From NCBI GenBank assembly GCA_963819695.1, contig CAWFXD010000001.1, positions 1,302,001-1,366,000 on the forward strand: DNA of 64,000 bases, read 5' to 3'. How positions within the stretch are numbered: position 1 is the stretch's first letter; every line of letters starts with the position of its first letter. The notes below the pieces were generated by a model. That model did no database searches and had not been told where the DNA came from. It was given only the letters and a program-made list of their open reading frames with translations. Shown one piece after another: positions 18,253 to 26,418 of the stretch. Position numbers and translations under genes: made by a program. The DNA is from DASZIT01 sp963819695. Its GTDB lineage: Bacteria; Actinomycetota; Acidimicrobiia; Acidimicrobiales; RAAP-2.

Positions 18253-19277
18253 CGGTGACCCGCCCACCCGAGCAGACCCGCAACCCGCCGGTCGACGACC
18301 GCGACCCGGTCCACACCCTGTCGGAAGGGGTGAACCAGGCGATGGACATCGCCATGGCCGAGGATCCGGAGGTCTTCCTCCTCGGGGAGGACATCGAAGA
18401 CCCGATCGGCGGGGTCATGAAGGGGTCGAAGGGACTGTCGACCAAGTACGGGCGGCAACGGGTCCGGAACACCCCGATCTCCGAGCAGGCCATCGTCGGC
18501 ACCGCCATCGGCGCCTCGTTGGTGGGGATGCGCCCGGTCGCCGAGGTCATGCTCATGGACTTCTTCGCGGTGGCCATGGACCAGGTGGCCAACCACGCGG
18601 CCAAGCTTCGCTACATGTCCGGAGGCCGGACCCACGTCCCCATCACCATCCGCACCTCGGTGGGCGGTGGCCGCCAGTTCGGGGCCCAGCACTCGCAGTC
18701 GCTGGAGGCATGGATGATGCACATCCCCGGCCTGAAGGTGGCGGTGCCGAGCACGCCGCGTGACGCCAAGGGGATCCTCTACTCGTGCATCTTCGACGAC
18801 GATCCCTGCATCTTCATGGAGACGATGTCCCTGCTGTTCACCAAGGGCCCGGTGCCGGCCGGGCGGTTCGCCATCCCGCTGGGGGTGGCGGAGGTGAAGC
18901 GGGCGGGAGACGATGTCACCGTGGTGACGTGGGGATGGCAGGTTCCCGAAGCCCTGGCCGCCGCCGAGGTCCTGGCCGGCGAAGGGATCGATGTCGAAGT
19001 GCTCGACCTCCGGACGTTGGTCCCGTTGGACCGGGAGGCCATCCTGGCCAGCGTGGCCCGAACCACCCGGGCGGTGGTGGTGCACGCCGCCACCCAGTTC
19101 GCCGGCCCCGGGGCGGAGATCGCCGCCATCATCAGCCGCGAGCTGTTCGGTCAACTGTCGGCGCCGGTCGAGCGGGTGGGGGCGGTCTACTCGCCGATTC
19201 CCTATGCCACCGAGCTCGAAACCCTGGCCTTCCCCGACCGAACCCGGATCGCCGAGACGATCCGCACGCTGGCCTGA
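18249..19277 (+). CDS. TPP-dependent 2-oxoacid/acetoin dehydrogenase E1, beta subunit
   Basis: 342 residues, ATG 18249 overlapping the alpha subunit stop by 4 bp. The transketolase-type pyrimidine domain begins after a ~25-residue proline-rich leader: LSEGVNQAMDIAMAEDPEVF, LLGEDIEDPIGG, with NTPISEQAIVGTAIGAS supplying the Glu that activates TPP. The C-terminal domain holds VTVVTWGWQVPEALAAAEVL and VLDLRTLVPLDREAIL. Length and order match E1 beta of acetoin or branched-chain oxoacid dehydrogenases. The alpha2beta2 enzyme is expected in the cytoplasm. Only 15 bp separate it from the lipoyl-protein gene. Confidence 0.92.
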   Translation: MTVTRPPEQTRNPPVDDRDPVHTLSEGVNQAMDIAMAEDPEVFLLGEDIEDPIGGVMKGSKGLSTKYGRQRVRNTPISEQAIVGTAIGASLVGMRPVAEVMLMDFFAVAMDQVANHAAKLRYMSGGRTHVPITIRTSVGGGRQFGAQHSQSLEAWMMHIPGLKVAVPSTPRDAKGILYSCIFDDDPCIFMETMSLLFTKGPVPAGRFAIPLGVAEVKRAGDDVTVVTWGWQVPEALAAAEVLAGEGIDVEVLDLRTLVPLDREAILASVARTTRAVVVHAATQFAGPGAEIAAIISRELFGQLSAPVERVGAVYSPIPYATELETLAFPDRTRIAETIRTLA

Positions 19278-19292
19278 ACGCCGACCCCCAAA

Positions 19293-19541
19293 ATGGACGA
19301 GACGCGTCGGACCCCGATCAGGATCCCTCAGGCCGGGGCGACCATGGACGAGGGCACCATCGTCGAGTGGTTGGTGGCCGACGGTGCGCCGGTCACCATC
19401 GACCAGCCGCTCTACCGGCTGGAGACCGAGAAGGTGGAGATCGAGGTGGAGTGCCCGGCCAGCGGCGTGGTCCACATCGTCGGAGAGCCGGGCAAGGCCT
19501 ACCCGGTGGGGGAGGACATCGGCTACGTCGAGGCGGTGTGA
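19293..19541 (+). CDS. Free-standing lipoyl/biotinyl-domain protein
   Basis: 82 residues, almost exactly one lipoyl domain. The attachment site is LETEKVE with Lys47, and flanking strands (IPQAGATMDEGTIVEWLVADGAPV, here residues ~11-34) match the lipoyl domains of E2 acyltransferases. There is no subunit-binding or catalytic domain after it. It most likely serves as the lipoyl substrate of the E1 alpha/beta pair encoded immediately upstream; the acyltransferase core and dihydrolipoyl dehydrogenase would have to come from elsewhere in the genome. Biotin attachment is less likely because the motif is ETEKV rather than AMKM. Confidence 0.88.
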   Translation: MDETRRTPIRIPQAGATMDEGTIVEWLVADGAPVTIDQPLYRLETEKVEIEVECPASGVVHIVGEPGKAYPVGEDIGYVEAV

Positions 19542-19588
19542 TGACCCTTCGTATCGTGGCGTCCCGCGATCGAGAGAGGTGTGAAGAA

Positions 19589-19600
19589 GGAACAAGTTCC
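19589..19600. promoter_or_regulatory. Palindrome GGAAC-AA-GTTCC, possible TetR-type operator
   Basis: A 5-bp inverted repeat with a 2-bp spacer in a locally AT-richer stretch, 87 bp before the crotonase at 19687. The core AACnnGTT resembles operators of TetR-family regulators of fatty-acid and steroid catabolism such as KstR. The similarity is short and could be chance; a TetR gene exists at 39628 but is far away. Confidence 0.3.
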
Positions 19601-19686
19601 GGTGAACGACCTACCAACCAAGAGACAATCAACACACTGCGGGAACCAGCCGACCGGTTCGGTCTCGCCTGACCAGGAGGACCGAC

Positions 19687-20538
19687 ATGGAGAGTACTGA
19701 GTTCAAGACGATCATCTACGAGAAGGACGGTGCGATCGCTCGCATCGTGCTGAACGCGCCGGACAAAGCGAACATCCAGACCGCCCAGCAGGTGTGGGAC
19801 TTCGAGGACTGCCTGACCCTGGCTGACCGGGACGACGAGGTCAAGGTCCTCATCGTGAAGGCCAACGGCAACGGGTTCTGTGCCGGCCACGCCATCGTCA
19901 GCCACGAGGAGATGGCCGAGGTCTACCCGACCACCGGGCCGACCATGGAACGGACGTGGAAGAAGCACAACTACGACCTGTTCCTCTGGCCGCCTCTCCG
20001 GCTCTGGGAGTTCCCCAAGGCGACCATCGCCCAGGTCCACGGCTACTGCCTGGGGGGCGGCACCATCTACAGCCACATGTGCGACATGACCATCGCCTCC
20101 GACGACGCCTTCTTCCAGATGCCGTTAGCCCAGGGATTCGGGTTGCCCGGCGCCCAGACCCTGGTCGAGCCCTGGTTGCTGATGAACTGGAAGAAGGCCT
20201 ACGAGTTCCTCTACCTGGCCCCCACCCTGTCGGCGGAGGAGGCCAAGGAGTTGGGCCTCATCAACCGGGTGGTGTCCCGGGCCGGTCTGGAGGCCAACGT
20301 CGAGGAGACGGCCAGGACCATCGCCAAGATGCCGTTGACCACCATCATGACGGTGAAGGCGGGGGTGAAGCGGGCCTGGGAGACGATGGGCATGCGGGTC
20401 CACCTCCAGGGCACCGCCGACTTCACCTCGTTGGCCAGCAACGCCAGCGACGTGCGCCAGTTCATGATGGAGAAGAGCGGCGTGCGTCCCCGTCAGGTCG
20501 TCGCCGATCAGGCGGAGGCGGCCCGGGAGGGCAACTGA
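19687..20538 (+). CDS. Crotonase-family protein lacking the usual catalytic glutamates
   Basis: 283 residues, ATG 19687 behind a very strong AGGAGGACCGAC. The fold is recognisable from VLNAPDKANIQT, NGFCAGHAI and VHGYCLGGG, but the first catalytic position reads GGGTIYSHMCD (Ile instead of Glu) and the second region is PLAQGFGLPGAQTLVEPWL. A segment around PTTGPTMERTWKKHNYDLF is inserted after the first oxyanion segment, as in the crotonase at 10683. Hydration is therefore unlikely. It is separated from the lipoyl gene by 145 bp with its own good ribosome site, so it may have its own promoter. It converges with the SnoaL-like gene, 3 bp apart. Confidence 0.85.
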   Translation: MESTEFKTIIYEKDGAIARIVLNAPDKANIQTAQQVWDFEDCLTLADRDDEVKVLIVKANGNGFCAGHAIVSHEEMAEVYPTTGPTMERTWKKHNYDLFLWPPLRLWEFPKATIAQVHGYCLGGGTIYSHMCDMTIASDDAFFQMPLAQGFGLPGAQTLVEPWLLMNWKKAYEFLYLAPTLSAEEAKELGLINRVVSRAGLEANVEETARTIAKMPLTTIMTVKAGVKRAWETMGMRVHLQGTADFTSLASNASDVRQFMMEKSGVRPRQVVADQAEAAREGN

Positions 20539-20541
20539 CCG

Positions 20542-20937
20542 TCAGCCGTCGGCGTTGAAGGTGCGGCGGATGAACCGCCAGGTTCCGTCGGCTTTGGTAA
20601 GGGTGTCGACGTAGGTGCCCGACGCGGTGACCTGGTGGCGGGGCGGGTCACCGATCATGGCGAACAGCTGCACGTAGGCCTTCATGGTCGCGTGCTCGCC
20701 GGCGCCGTCGATGACCAGGTTGGTGGCCACGTGCCGGGGGGCGCGCACCGAGTTGGAGAACTGGTCGGCGAACTGCTCGAGCGCCCGGCTGCCTTCCACC
20801 TGGAGGGCGCCGGCGTCGAGAACGCCGTCGGCCACGAAGGTGTCGGCATAGGCGGGACCGTCGCCGCTGTCGATGGCGTGGCTGTAGCGCGCCGCCAGCT
20901 GCTGGATGGCCAGTTGGTCGTCAGCGCTCAAAGCCAT
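20542..20937 (-). CDS. SnoaL/NTF2-like small protein
   Basis: 131 residues with ATG at 20937 and a GGGGGG ribosome site. The cone-shaped NTF2-like fold is indicated by LAIQQLAARYSHAIDSGDG, YADTFVADGVLDAG, RHVATNLVIDG and the C-terminal GTWRFIRRTFNADG. Relatives are SnoaL-type cyclases, ketosteroid-isomerase-like enzymes, dehydratases and small subunits of Rieske oxygenases. It could therefore be an isomerase or the partner of the Rieske oxygenase at 23378, but catalytic residues are not clear. It is divergent from the flavin dehydrogenase, sharing an AT-rich 75-bp intergenic region with TATAAC near 20980. Confidence 0.78.
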   Translation of the reverse strand: MALSADDQLAIQQLAARYSHAIDSGDGPAYADTFVADGVLDAGALQVEGSRALEQFADQFSNSVRAPRHVATNLVIDGAGEHATMKAYVQLFAMIGDPPRHQVTASGTYVDTLTKADGTWRFIRRTFNADG

Positions 20938-21012
20938 GTGCCCCCCGATAATCTGGTTTTCAGTGATGCTATAACTGTCGCCAATCGCGTGGATCTGGGG
21001 AGGGCACCGACT

Positions 21013-22738
21013 GTGACCGAGAGCGGACACCGGCTGTCGCTGGGGGAGCGGGTGGCCGAGCTGGCCGAGCTTCCCCACCGGCCCGGGGTCGGGCCGTCGC
21101 CGGCCACTTCGTCCACCAAATCTCCTGAAGAGCAGGACGTGGTGGTGGTGGGGAGTGGCGCCGCCGCCCTGTCGGCCGCCGCCGGCGCCCTCAGCACCGG
21201 CGCCTCGGTGGTGGTGTGCGAGAAGGGGCCGGTGCCGGGCGGGACCACCGCCTGCTCGGGCGGCGTGGCCCACATCTACGCCAACTCGGTGATGCAGGCG
21301 GCCGGCATCGCCGACCCCCGCGATCGAGCACTCGCCTACATGGCCCGGGTCAGCCACCCCGGCGCCTATGACCCGGAAGCGCCCGGCTACGGCCTGCTGC
21401 CCACCGATCTCGCCCTGCTGGAGACCTACTACGACCGGGGAGCGGAGGTGATGGCCCGGCTGGGGGACATCGACGCGGTGCACATGGATGCGCCGTGGAT
21501 GTCCTGGGACGGCCAGATGTTCCCCGACTACTACGAGTTCCCCGAGAACCTGGCGGTGCGGGGGCGGGGCATCCAGACGGTGGCCCCCGACGGCGGGGCC
21601 GGCAACGGCGGCGAGCTGGTGCGCCAGCTGATGGCGTTCGCCGCCGCGAGGGGCACCGAGGTCAGGCTGGGCCACCGGGTGGTGGATCTGATCCTGGAGG
21701 AAGGCGAGGTGACCGGGGTGGTGGTCGACGACGGGTCGGCCTGCCGCACCATCCGGGCCCACGGGGGGGTGGTGTTCGGCTCCGGCGGCTTCGCCCACAG
21801 CCCCGAGCTGCGGGAGCGGTTCCTCCGAGGGCCGATCGCCGGCGGCTCGGGGACCCCGTCGAACACCGGCGACCTGGTCGGCATCGGGACCCGGGCCGGG
21901 GCGGTGTTCGGTGGGATGCACAACGGCTGGTGGAACCAACAGGTGCTCGAGGCCGTCGACGACTACGCCACCTCGGTGCTCGACGTGTGGTCGGTGCCGG
22001 GTGACGGCATGCTGATGGTCAACCGCCTCGGGCTGCGGGCCATCGGGGAGAAGCGGGAGTACGAGTCGCGGGGGCGGGTGCACCACATCTTCGCCGGCGA
22101 CGAGTACGTGAACCGGGTGATGTTCATGGTCTACGACCCGCGGACCGCGGCGCGCTACGGCGGCCGGTACCCGATTCCGCCGGTGGGCGCGGTGGCCGAT
22201 CACGTGGTCACCGGGGACGGGGTGTTGGGACTGGCCGAGGCCCTCGGCACCCGGCTGGCGCGGTTGAGGTCGTCGATGCCGGCCGGCATCGCCCCGGTGG
22301 CCCTGGATCCGAATTTCGCCGACACCCTGGCCGACACCATCGCCCGGTTCAACGACGCGGCCGTTCGCGGCCACGACGACGAGTTCGACCGCGGGACCAA
22401 GGCGGTCGAGTTCGCCTTCCACGGCCCCCGGGCCGCCGACAACTCGATGCCCAACCCCCTGATGCACCCCCTCGACGCCGGCGGGCCGCTGCACGCCATC
22501 TCGCTTGGTCGGGACCACCTTCGACACCAACAGCGGCCCCCGGATCGGCACCGAGGGCCAGATCCTGGGCACCGCCGGGCCCATCGGGGGCCTCTACGGG
22601 GCGGGCAACTGTGTCAACTCGGTCTTCGGGGAGGGCTACCCGGGCGGAGGCTCCACCATCGGACCCGGCCTGGTCTTCGGGTTCCTGGCCGGGGCCCATG
22701 CCGGTCGCCGGTCGCCTCGGGTCGGGGCCGGGCGATGA
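21013..22738 (+). CDS. FAD-dependent dehydrogenase (fumarate reductase/ketosteroid dehydrogenase-like), frame broken near 22505
   Basis: Start GTG 21013 after GGGGAGGG. An N-terminal FAD site VVVVGSGAAALSAAAGAL with PGGTTACSGG is followed by a large cap domain and FGSGGFAHSPELRERF. The frame is lost at the doubled T at 22505-22506; removing one T gives HAISLVGTTFDTNSGPRIG and then GLYGAGNCVNSVFGEGYPG and GSTIGPGLVFGFLAG, the usual C-terminal FAD-binding block. The repaired protein is ~574 residues, the normal size of the FAD_binding_2 family, whose members add or remove C=C bonds next to carbonyls, including in steroid rings. The overlap (ATGA) with the next gene suggests coupling. Confidence 0.83.
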
Positions 22739-23358
22739 AGCTCGCCTACCGGGACGTTCCTTCCACCTCGCCCGGGGTGCCGGCGGTCGTCTTCCACCCG
22801 GAAGGCCCGCCGTCGATCGACCGGCCCACCCGGATCGCCCAGTCCAGCGGGGCGGTGGGTCGGGTGGTGGCACCCTTCGGTGACTACGCCTTCTACCCGA
22901 GCGGGATGGAGGTGGGCGGTACCTGCTGGTACCGGGCCGTACCCGGCTCCACTGGGGCCGACCCGATCTCGCTGACCAAGGCGGTGGTCCAGGCCACCGA
23001 CCTCCTCGACGACGTCGGCCTCGACCGGCCGGCGTTGATCGGCTGGGGCCAGGGAGGCGTGGTGGCGCTGGGGGCAGCTCTGCTCCGGCCCGGCCAGGTT
23101 GGCTCGGTGGTGTGCGTGGACGTGGTGGCCGCCCACCTCGAGATCCTCCCGCCCTCCGCGCTGGCCACCGACGGTGCGCCACCGGTGTTGCTGGCGGCCA
23201 CCGACCCGGCCGGAGGGCGGACCGTCTCCGACCAGCAGGATCGGCTCGGCGGCCACGGCATCGTCGCCTCCACCTGGCACTGGACCGGAGACGACGGTGA
23301 GGAGGCCCGGGACAAGGCGGTGGCGGCACGGATCGGCGAGTGGCTCACCGATGTCTAG
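22735..23358 (+). CDS. Alpha/beta-hydrolase-like protein with Gly at the nucleophile position
   Basis: 207 residues, ATG 22735 overlapping the dehydrogenase stop by 4 bp. Size and pattern (VVAPFGDYAFYPSG, then VQATDLLDDVGLDRPALIGW) resemble phospholipase/carboxylesterase-type alpha/beta hydrolases. The nucleophile elbow, normally GxSQGG, reads GWGQGG at residues 103-108, so the serine is replaced by Gly105. The Asp element may be LLAATDPAGG, and the usual catalytic-His segment is replaced by TWHWTGDD. It is probably a non-catalytic member, possibly a substrate binder or scaffold for the neighbouring oxygenase. A single base difference (GGC against AGC) separates it from an active site. Confidence 0.72.
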   Translation: MKLAYRDVPSTSPGVPAVVFHPEGPPSIDRPTRIAQSSGAVGRVVAPFGDYAFYPSGMEVGGTCWYRAVPGSTGADPISLTKAVVQATDLLDDVGLDRPALIGWGQGGVVALGAALLRPGQVGSVVCVDVVAAHLEILPPSALATDGAPPVLLAATDPAGGRTVSDQQDRLGGHGIVASTWHWTGDDGEEARDKAVAARIGEWLTDV

Positions 23359-23377
23359 GGTCGAGAAGGAGGTGGCG

Positions 23378-24748
23378 ATGTCCACCGCGCCGGTGGTCGA
23401 TCTCGATCGGCACCTCGAGGTGCCCGACCGGTGGCGGCTGGGAACTGCCTTCGTGCCCAAGGGCCGCTACCTCGACCGCGACTTCCTCGACCTCGAGCTC
23501 GAGCGGCTGTTCCCGGCCACCTGGCTGAACGCCTGCCGGCACGACGAGGTGGAGCACCCCGGACAGTTCGTCAACTTCGAGATCGGCGACCAGTCGGTGG
23601 TGGTCATCCACACCGACACCGGGCTGAAGGCGTACTTCAACTCCTGCCGGCACCGGGGGACCCGGCTGGTGACCGGTCAGGGCCGGCTCGGCGAGTTCCG
23701 CTGCCCGTTCCACGCCTGGCGTTGGAACCTCGACGGGTCGCTCAAATTCCAGGCCGACGCGGACAACTTCGAGCCCCGGCCGGCCGACGAGCTCTGCCTG
23801 GCCGAGTGCCGGGTGGGGACCTGGGGCGGTTGGATCTTCGTCAACCTGGACGGGAATGCCGAGCCGCTGGAGGACTTCCTCCATCCGGTGCCCGAGCGGC
23901 TGGACGGCTTCAAGCTCGAGGACATGCGGATCGCCTGGTACAAGACGGTCATCCTCCCGGCCAACTGGAAGACGGCCCTCGACGCCTTCATCGAGAGCTG
24001 GCACGTGCCGGGCACCCATCCGCAGCTACTCCGCCCCGACAAGCGCTCGACGCCGCCGACCATCGCCGAGAGCCAGGCGTACGGGAAGACCTTCAACGAG
24101 CTCTTCCGGCTCCACTCCCGGCACGCCGACCTCTTCCGTTACGGGCCGGAGGGGGACTCGACCAAGCTCCGGCCCTCCTACTCGGTGAATCCGGAAGCCG
24201 TCTACCGGAACGTCGAGTACTCCCTCCGCGAGCTCGGCGCCCTCTACCTGAAGTCGGACCTGTCGGCGGCGGCCGAACTCGTCGAGACCGAGGGCGCCGA
24301 CGGCCCGGAGGGCAATGCCATCTACCAACAGCTCCGCAAGCGCCATGCCCGGGCCGCCGGCATCGACTACCCGGATCTCACCGGCGCCCAGTTGAAGGCG
24401 GCCATGTACGACTGGCACCTGTTCCCCAACACCGTGTTCCTCATCGACATGGGATGTGCCCTCACCTACCGGGCCCGACCCAACGGCTCGGATCCCGACA
24501 CCTGCATCTTCGACGTCCAGGGACTCGAGCTGCCGCCGACCGGGGGCCTTCCGACCGCCTCGCCCCAGTTCTTCGACGATTGGCAGACCGGGAACATGGG
24601 CGAGATCCTCAGCCAGGATTTCTCCAACATGTCGGAGGTGACAGCCGGGATCCACTCCCGGGGCTTCGACGGCCACCGTCTGAACACCGCCCAGGAGATG
24701 ACCATCTGGAACTATCACCGGGCCATGGACGGGTACCTGTTCGCCTAG
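23378..24748 (+). CDS. Rieske non-heme iron oxygenase, alpha subunit
   Basis: 456 residues. The ATG at 23378 is chosen over ATG 23351 because AGGAGG lies six bases before it. The Rieske [2Fe-2S] ligands are Cys90/His92 (SCRHRGT) and Cys109/His112 (CPFHAW). The catalytic iron ligands follow in DAFIESWHVPGTHP (His209, His214) with a distal Asp expected in the C-terminal half. Such enzymes dihydroxylate, hydroxylate or demethylate aromatic or alicyclic compounds with a reductase partner. No reductase or obvious beta subunit is adjacent, although the NTF2-like protein at 20542 could be one. It leads into the ABC-importer operon, 137 bp downstream. Confidence 0.93.
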   Translation: MSTAPVVDLDRHLEVPDRWRLGTAFVPKGRYLDRDFLDLELERLFPATWLNACRHDEVEHPGQFVNFEIGDQSVVVIHTDTGLKAYFNSCRHRGTRLVTGQGRLGEFRCPFHAWRWNLDGSLKFQADADNFEPRPADELCLAECRVGTWGGWIFVNLDGNAEPLEDFLHPVPERLDGFKLEDMRIAWYKTVILPANWKTALDAFIESWHVPGTHPQLLRPDKRSTPPTIAESQAYGKTFNELFRLHSRHADLFRYGPEGDSTKLRPSYSVNPEAVYRNVEYSLRELGALYLKSDLSAAAELVETEGADGPEGNAIYQQLRKRHARAAGIDYPDLTGAQLKAAMYDWHLFPNTVFLIDMGCALTYRARPNGSDPDTCIFDVQGLELPPTGGLPTASPQFFDDWQTGNMGEILSQDFSNMSEVTAGIHSRGFDGHRLNTAQEMTIWNYHRAMDGYLFA

Positions 24749-24805
24749 TCATCCACCCCCAGGTCAACGGGTTTCTCGGCCCGGAACCCGCAAGTTTGGC
24801 CCGGT

Positions 24806-24820
24806 GAAAGCGTTGCTTTC
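24806..24820. promoter_or_regulatory. Palindrome GAAAGC-GTT-GCTTTC upstream of the importer genes
   Basis: A perfect 6-bp inverted repeat with a 3-bp spacer in the 137-bp gap before the substrate-binding protein gene. It could be a repressor site controlling the importer operon. A second imperfect pair (TACGGC/GCCGTA, 24829-24850) follows. Function is inferred from position only. Confidence 0.3.
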
Positions 24821-24885
24821 AGGAGGCCTACGGCTTGGTGATAGGCCGTACCGGGTAGGTGGTACGTGGCCATGGGGGAGGATCC

Positions 24886-26418
24886 GTGCGCAGGCATAGT
24901 CGTCATGAGGGGCGGGGGCACCGCACCGGGGTGTTGCTGGTGTTGGTGGTCGCTCTCATCGCTACCGCCTGCGGGGCCAGGGTGGCGCCGTTCCTCGGGA
25001 CCAACTCGGTGGCCCAGGGTGGCACCTCTTCCCAGGGGGGCACCGGCTCCGGCGGCTCAGCCACCACCACCACCACCGGGGTGGGCGGGACGGTGGGCGG
25101 GACGTCCGGCGGGACGTCGGGCGGATCCAGCGGGAACGGCGGATCCGGCGGCGGTTCGACGGGGGGAGGGGCGACGGCGGCGGTACCGGCCGCGCCGACC
25201 TCGTCCGGGTTCAACTTCTCCGCCCAGGCCGAAGCCGGGGCCTGCCAGGGCTCGGCCGGCAATGGCTCGTCGGACGTCGGGGTCAGCCCGACCCAGCTGA
25301 CCTTCGGCAACGTGAGCGGATTGACGGGGCCGCTCACCGGCAGCTTCAGCCAGGGGACCGAGGCGGTCGAGGCCCTGTTCTCGGCGGTCAACGCCGCCGG
25401 CGGGATCTGTGGCCGGAAGCTGTCCCTCAATGCCGAGGACGATACGCAGAACGCCGCCACCAACGCCTCGGACGTGGCCGACCTGATTCCCAAGGTGCTG
25501 GCCTTCGTGGGTTCGACCTCGGATGGCGACAACGGCGGGGTGCCGGCGATGACCCAGGCCAATGTGCCCGATGTCGGGTTCGCCATCAACTGCAACCGCA
25601 GCGAGTCCCCGGTGTACTGGTCGCCGGCGGCGGGGAGTTGTGACCAGCCCAACGGACCGGGCGGTCCCTATTTCATCTCCAACGCCGTCTTCAACCTGGC
25701 CAAGCAAAATGGGTACTTCCCGACCAAATTGGCGTTCCTGGCCTACTCGATCGCCATCAGTGCCCAGGCGGCCGAACAGTTCGAGTACATCTACAAGGCC
25801 ATGGGCGGGACGGTGTGCTATTCCGACTTCGCGGTGTCCCCGGCCTCGGCGTCGCTGGAGAGCGACGTGGCCGCCATGCAGCAGGCCGGCTGCAACGGGT
25901 CCTTCGACACCATGGACGTGACCGGCAACGCCAAGCTGCTCCAGGCCATGCAGCAGCAGTCGTACCACCCGCCGTACGTGGCCGCCACCTTCGACGCCTA
26001 CACCCCGGTGATGATCTCCCAGGCCGGCCAAAGTGCGGCCCAGGGCCTCATCGTCGGGCTGCCGTTCGTGCCCCTGGCCGAGTCCCAACCGATGGTCCAG
26101 CTCTACCAGCAGCAGCTGGCCACCTACCAGCCGGGCAAGCAACCCAGTGGGTTCGGTTTCCTGGCCTGGCAGTCGGCCCAGATGTTGATCTACGCCCTCC
26201 TCCAGAGCGGGCGCTCCCCGACCCGGGCCTCCATCGTGAAGGTCTTCAATTCCCTCCAGAACTGGACCGGCGGCGGCGCCCTCGGTGGCTACACCCCGAG
26301 TAGCCACGGCGTCTACACCTGCGATGTGGACGTGAGCATCCAGGGGTCGTCGTTCGTACGCAAGGCGCCGAGTTCCGGGCTCTACTGCGGCGGGCAGGCG
26401 GTGCAAGCCTCCTCGTGA
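24886..26418 (+). CDS. ABC transporter substrate-binding lipoprotein (branched-chain amino acid/LivK-like)
   Basis: 510 residues. GTG 24886 is preferred over 24859 because GGGGGAGG precedes it and it gives a clean lipoprotein signal: RRHSRHEGRGHR, hydrophobic core, lipobox ATAC. Then comes a ~90-residue Gly/Ser/Thr-rich linker, then a periplasmic-binding fold (LTFGNVSGLTGPLTG, AVNAAGGICGRKLSL, DDTQNA, AFVGSTSDGDNGG). This is the Peripla_BP_6 type that binds amino acids but, in catabolic clusters, often aromatic, terpenoid or steroid acids. The long flexible linker would let the receptor reach through the cell wall. Its stop overlaps the permease start (GTGA). Confidence 0.92.
   Translation: MRRHSRHEGRGHRTGVLLVLVVALIATACGARVAPFLGTNSVAQGGTSSQGGTGSGGSATTTTTGVGGTVGGTSGGTSGGSSGNGGSGGGSTGGGATAAVPAAPTSSGFNFSAQAEAGACQGSAGNGSSDVGVSPTQLTFGNVSGLTGPLTGSFSQGTEAVEALFSAVNAAGGICGRKLSLNAEDDTQNAATNASDVADLIPKVLAFVGSTSDGDNGGVPAMTQANVPDVGFAINCNRSESPVYWSPAAGSCDQPNGPGGPYFISNAVFNLAKQNGYFPTKLAFLAYSIAISAQAAEQFEYIYKAMGGTVCYSDFAVSPASASLESDVAAMQQAGCNGSFDTMDVTGNAKLLQAMQQQSYHPPYVAATFDAYTPVMISQAGQSAAQGLIVGLPFVPLAESQPMVQLYQQQLATYQPGKQPSGFGFLAWQSAQMLIYALLQSGRSPTRASIVKVFNSLQNWTGGGALGGYTPSSHGVYTCDVDVSIQGSSFVRKAPSSGLYCGGQAVQASS

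Noticed and set aside
19541..19672. 43-codon ORF starting in the lipoyl gene stop (TGATG)
   Set aside because: No recognisable motif and it covers the likely promoter region of the downstream crotonase; kept as non-coding.
20938..22584. Upstream part of a 680-residue antisense frame opposite the flavin dehydrogenase
   Set aside because: Only its last 131 residues (20542-20937, with their own ATG and ribosome site) look like a real protein; the rest mirrors the dehydrogenase.
25021..25200. Repeated GGC/ACC-rich triplets in the binding-protein gene
   Set aside because: This is the Gly/Ser/Thr linker of the lipoprotein, in frame; not a CRISPR or satellite repeat.
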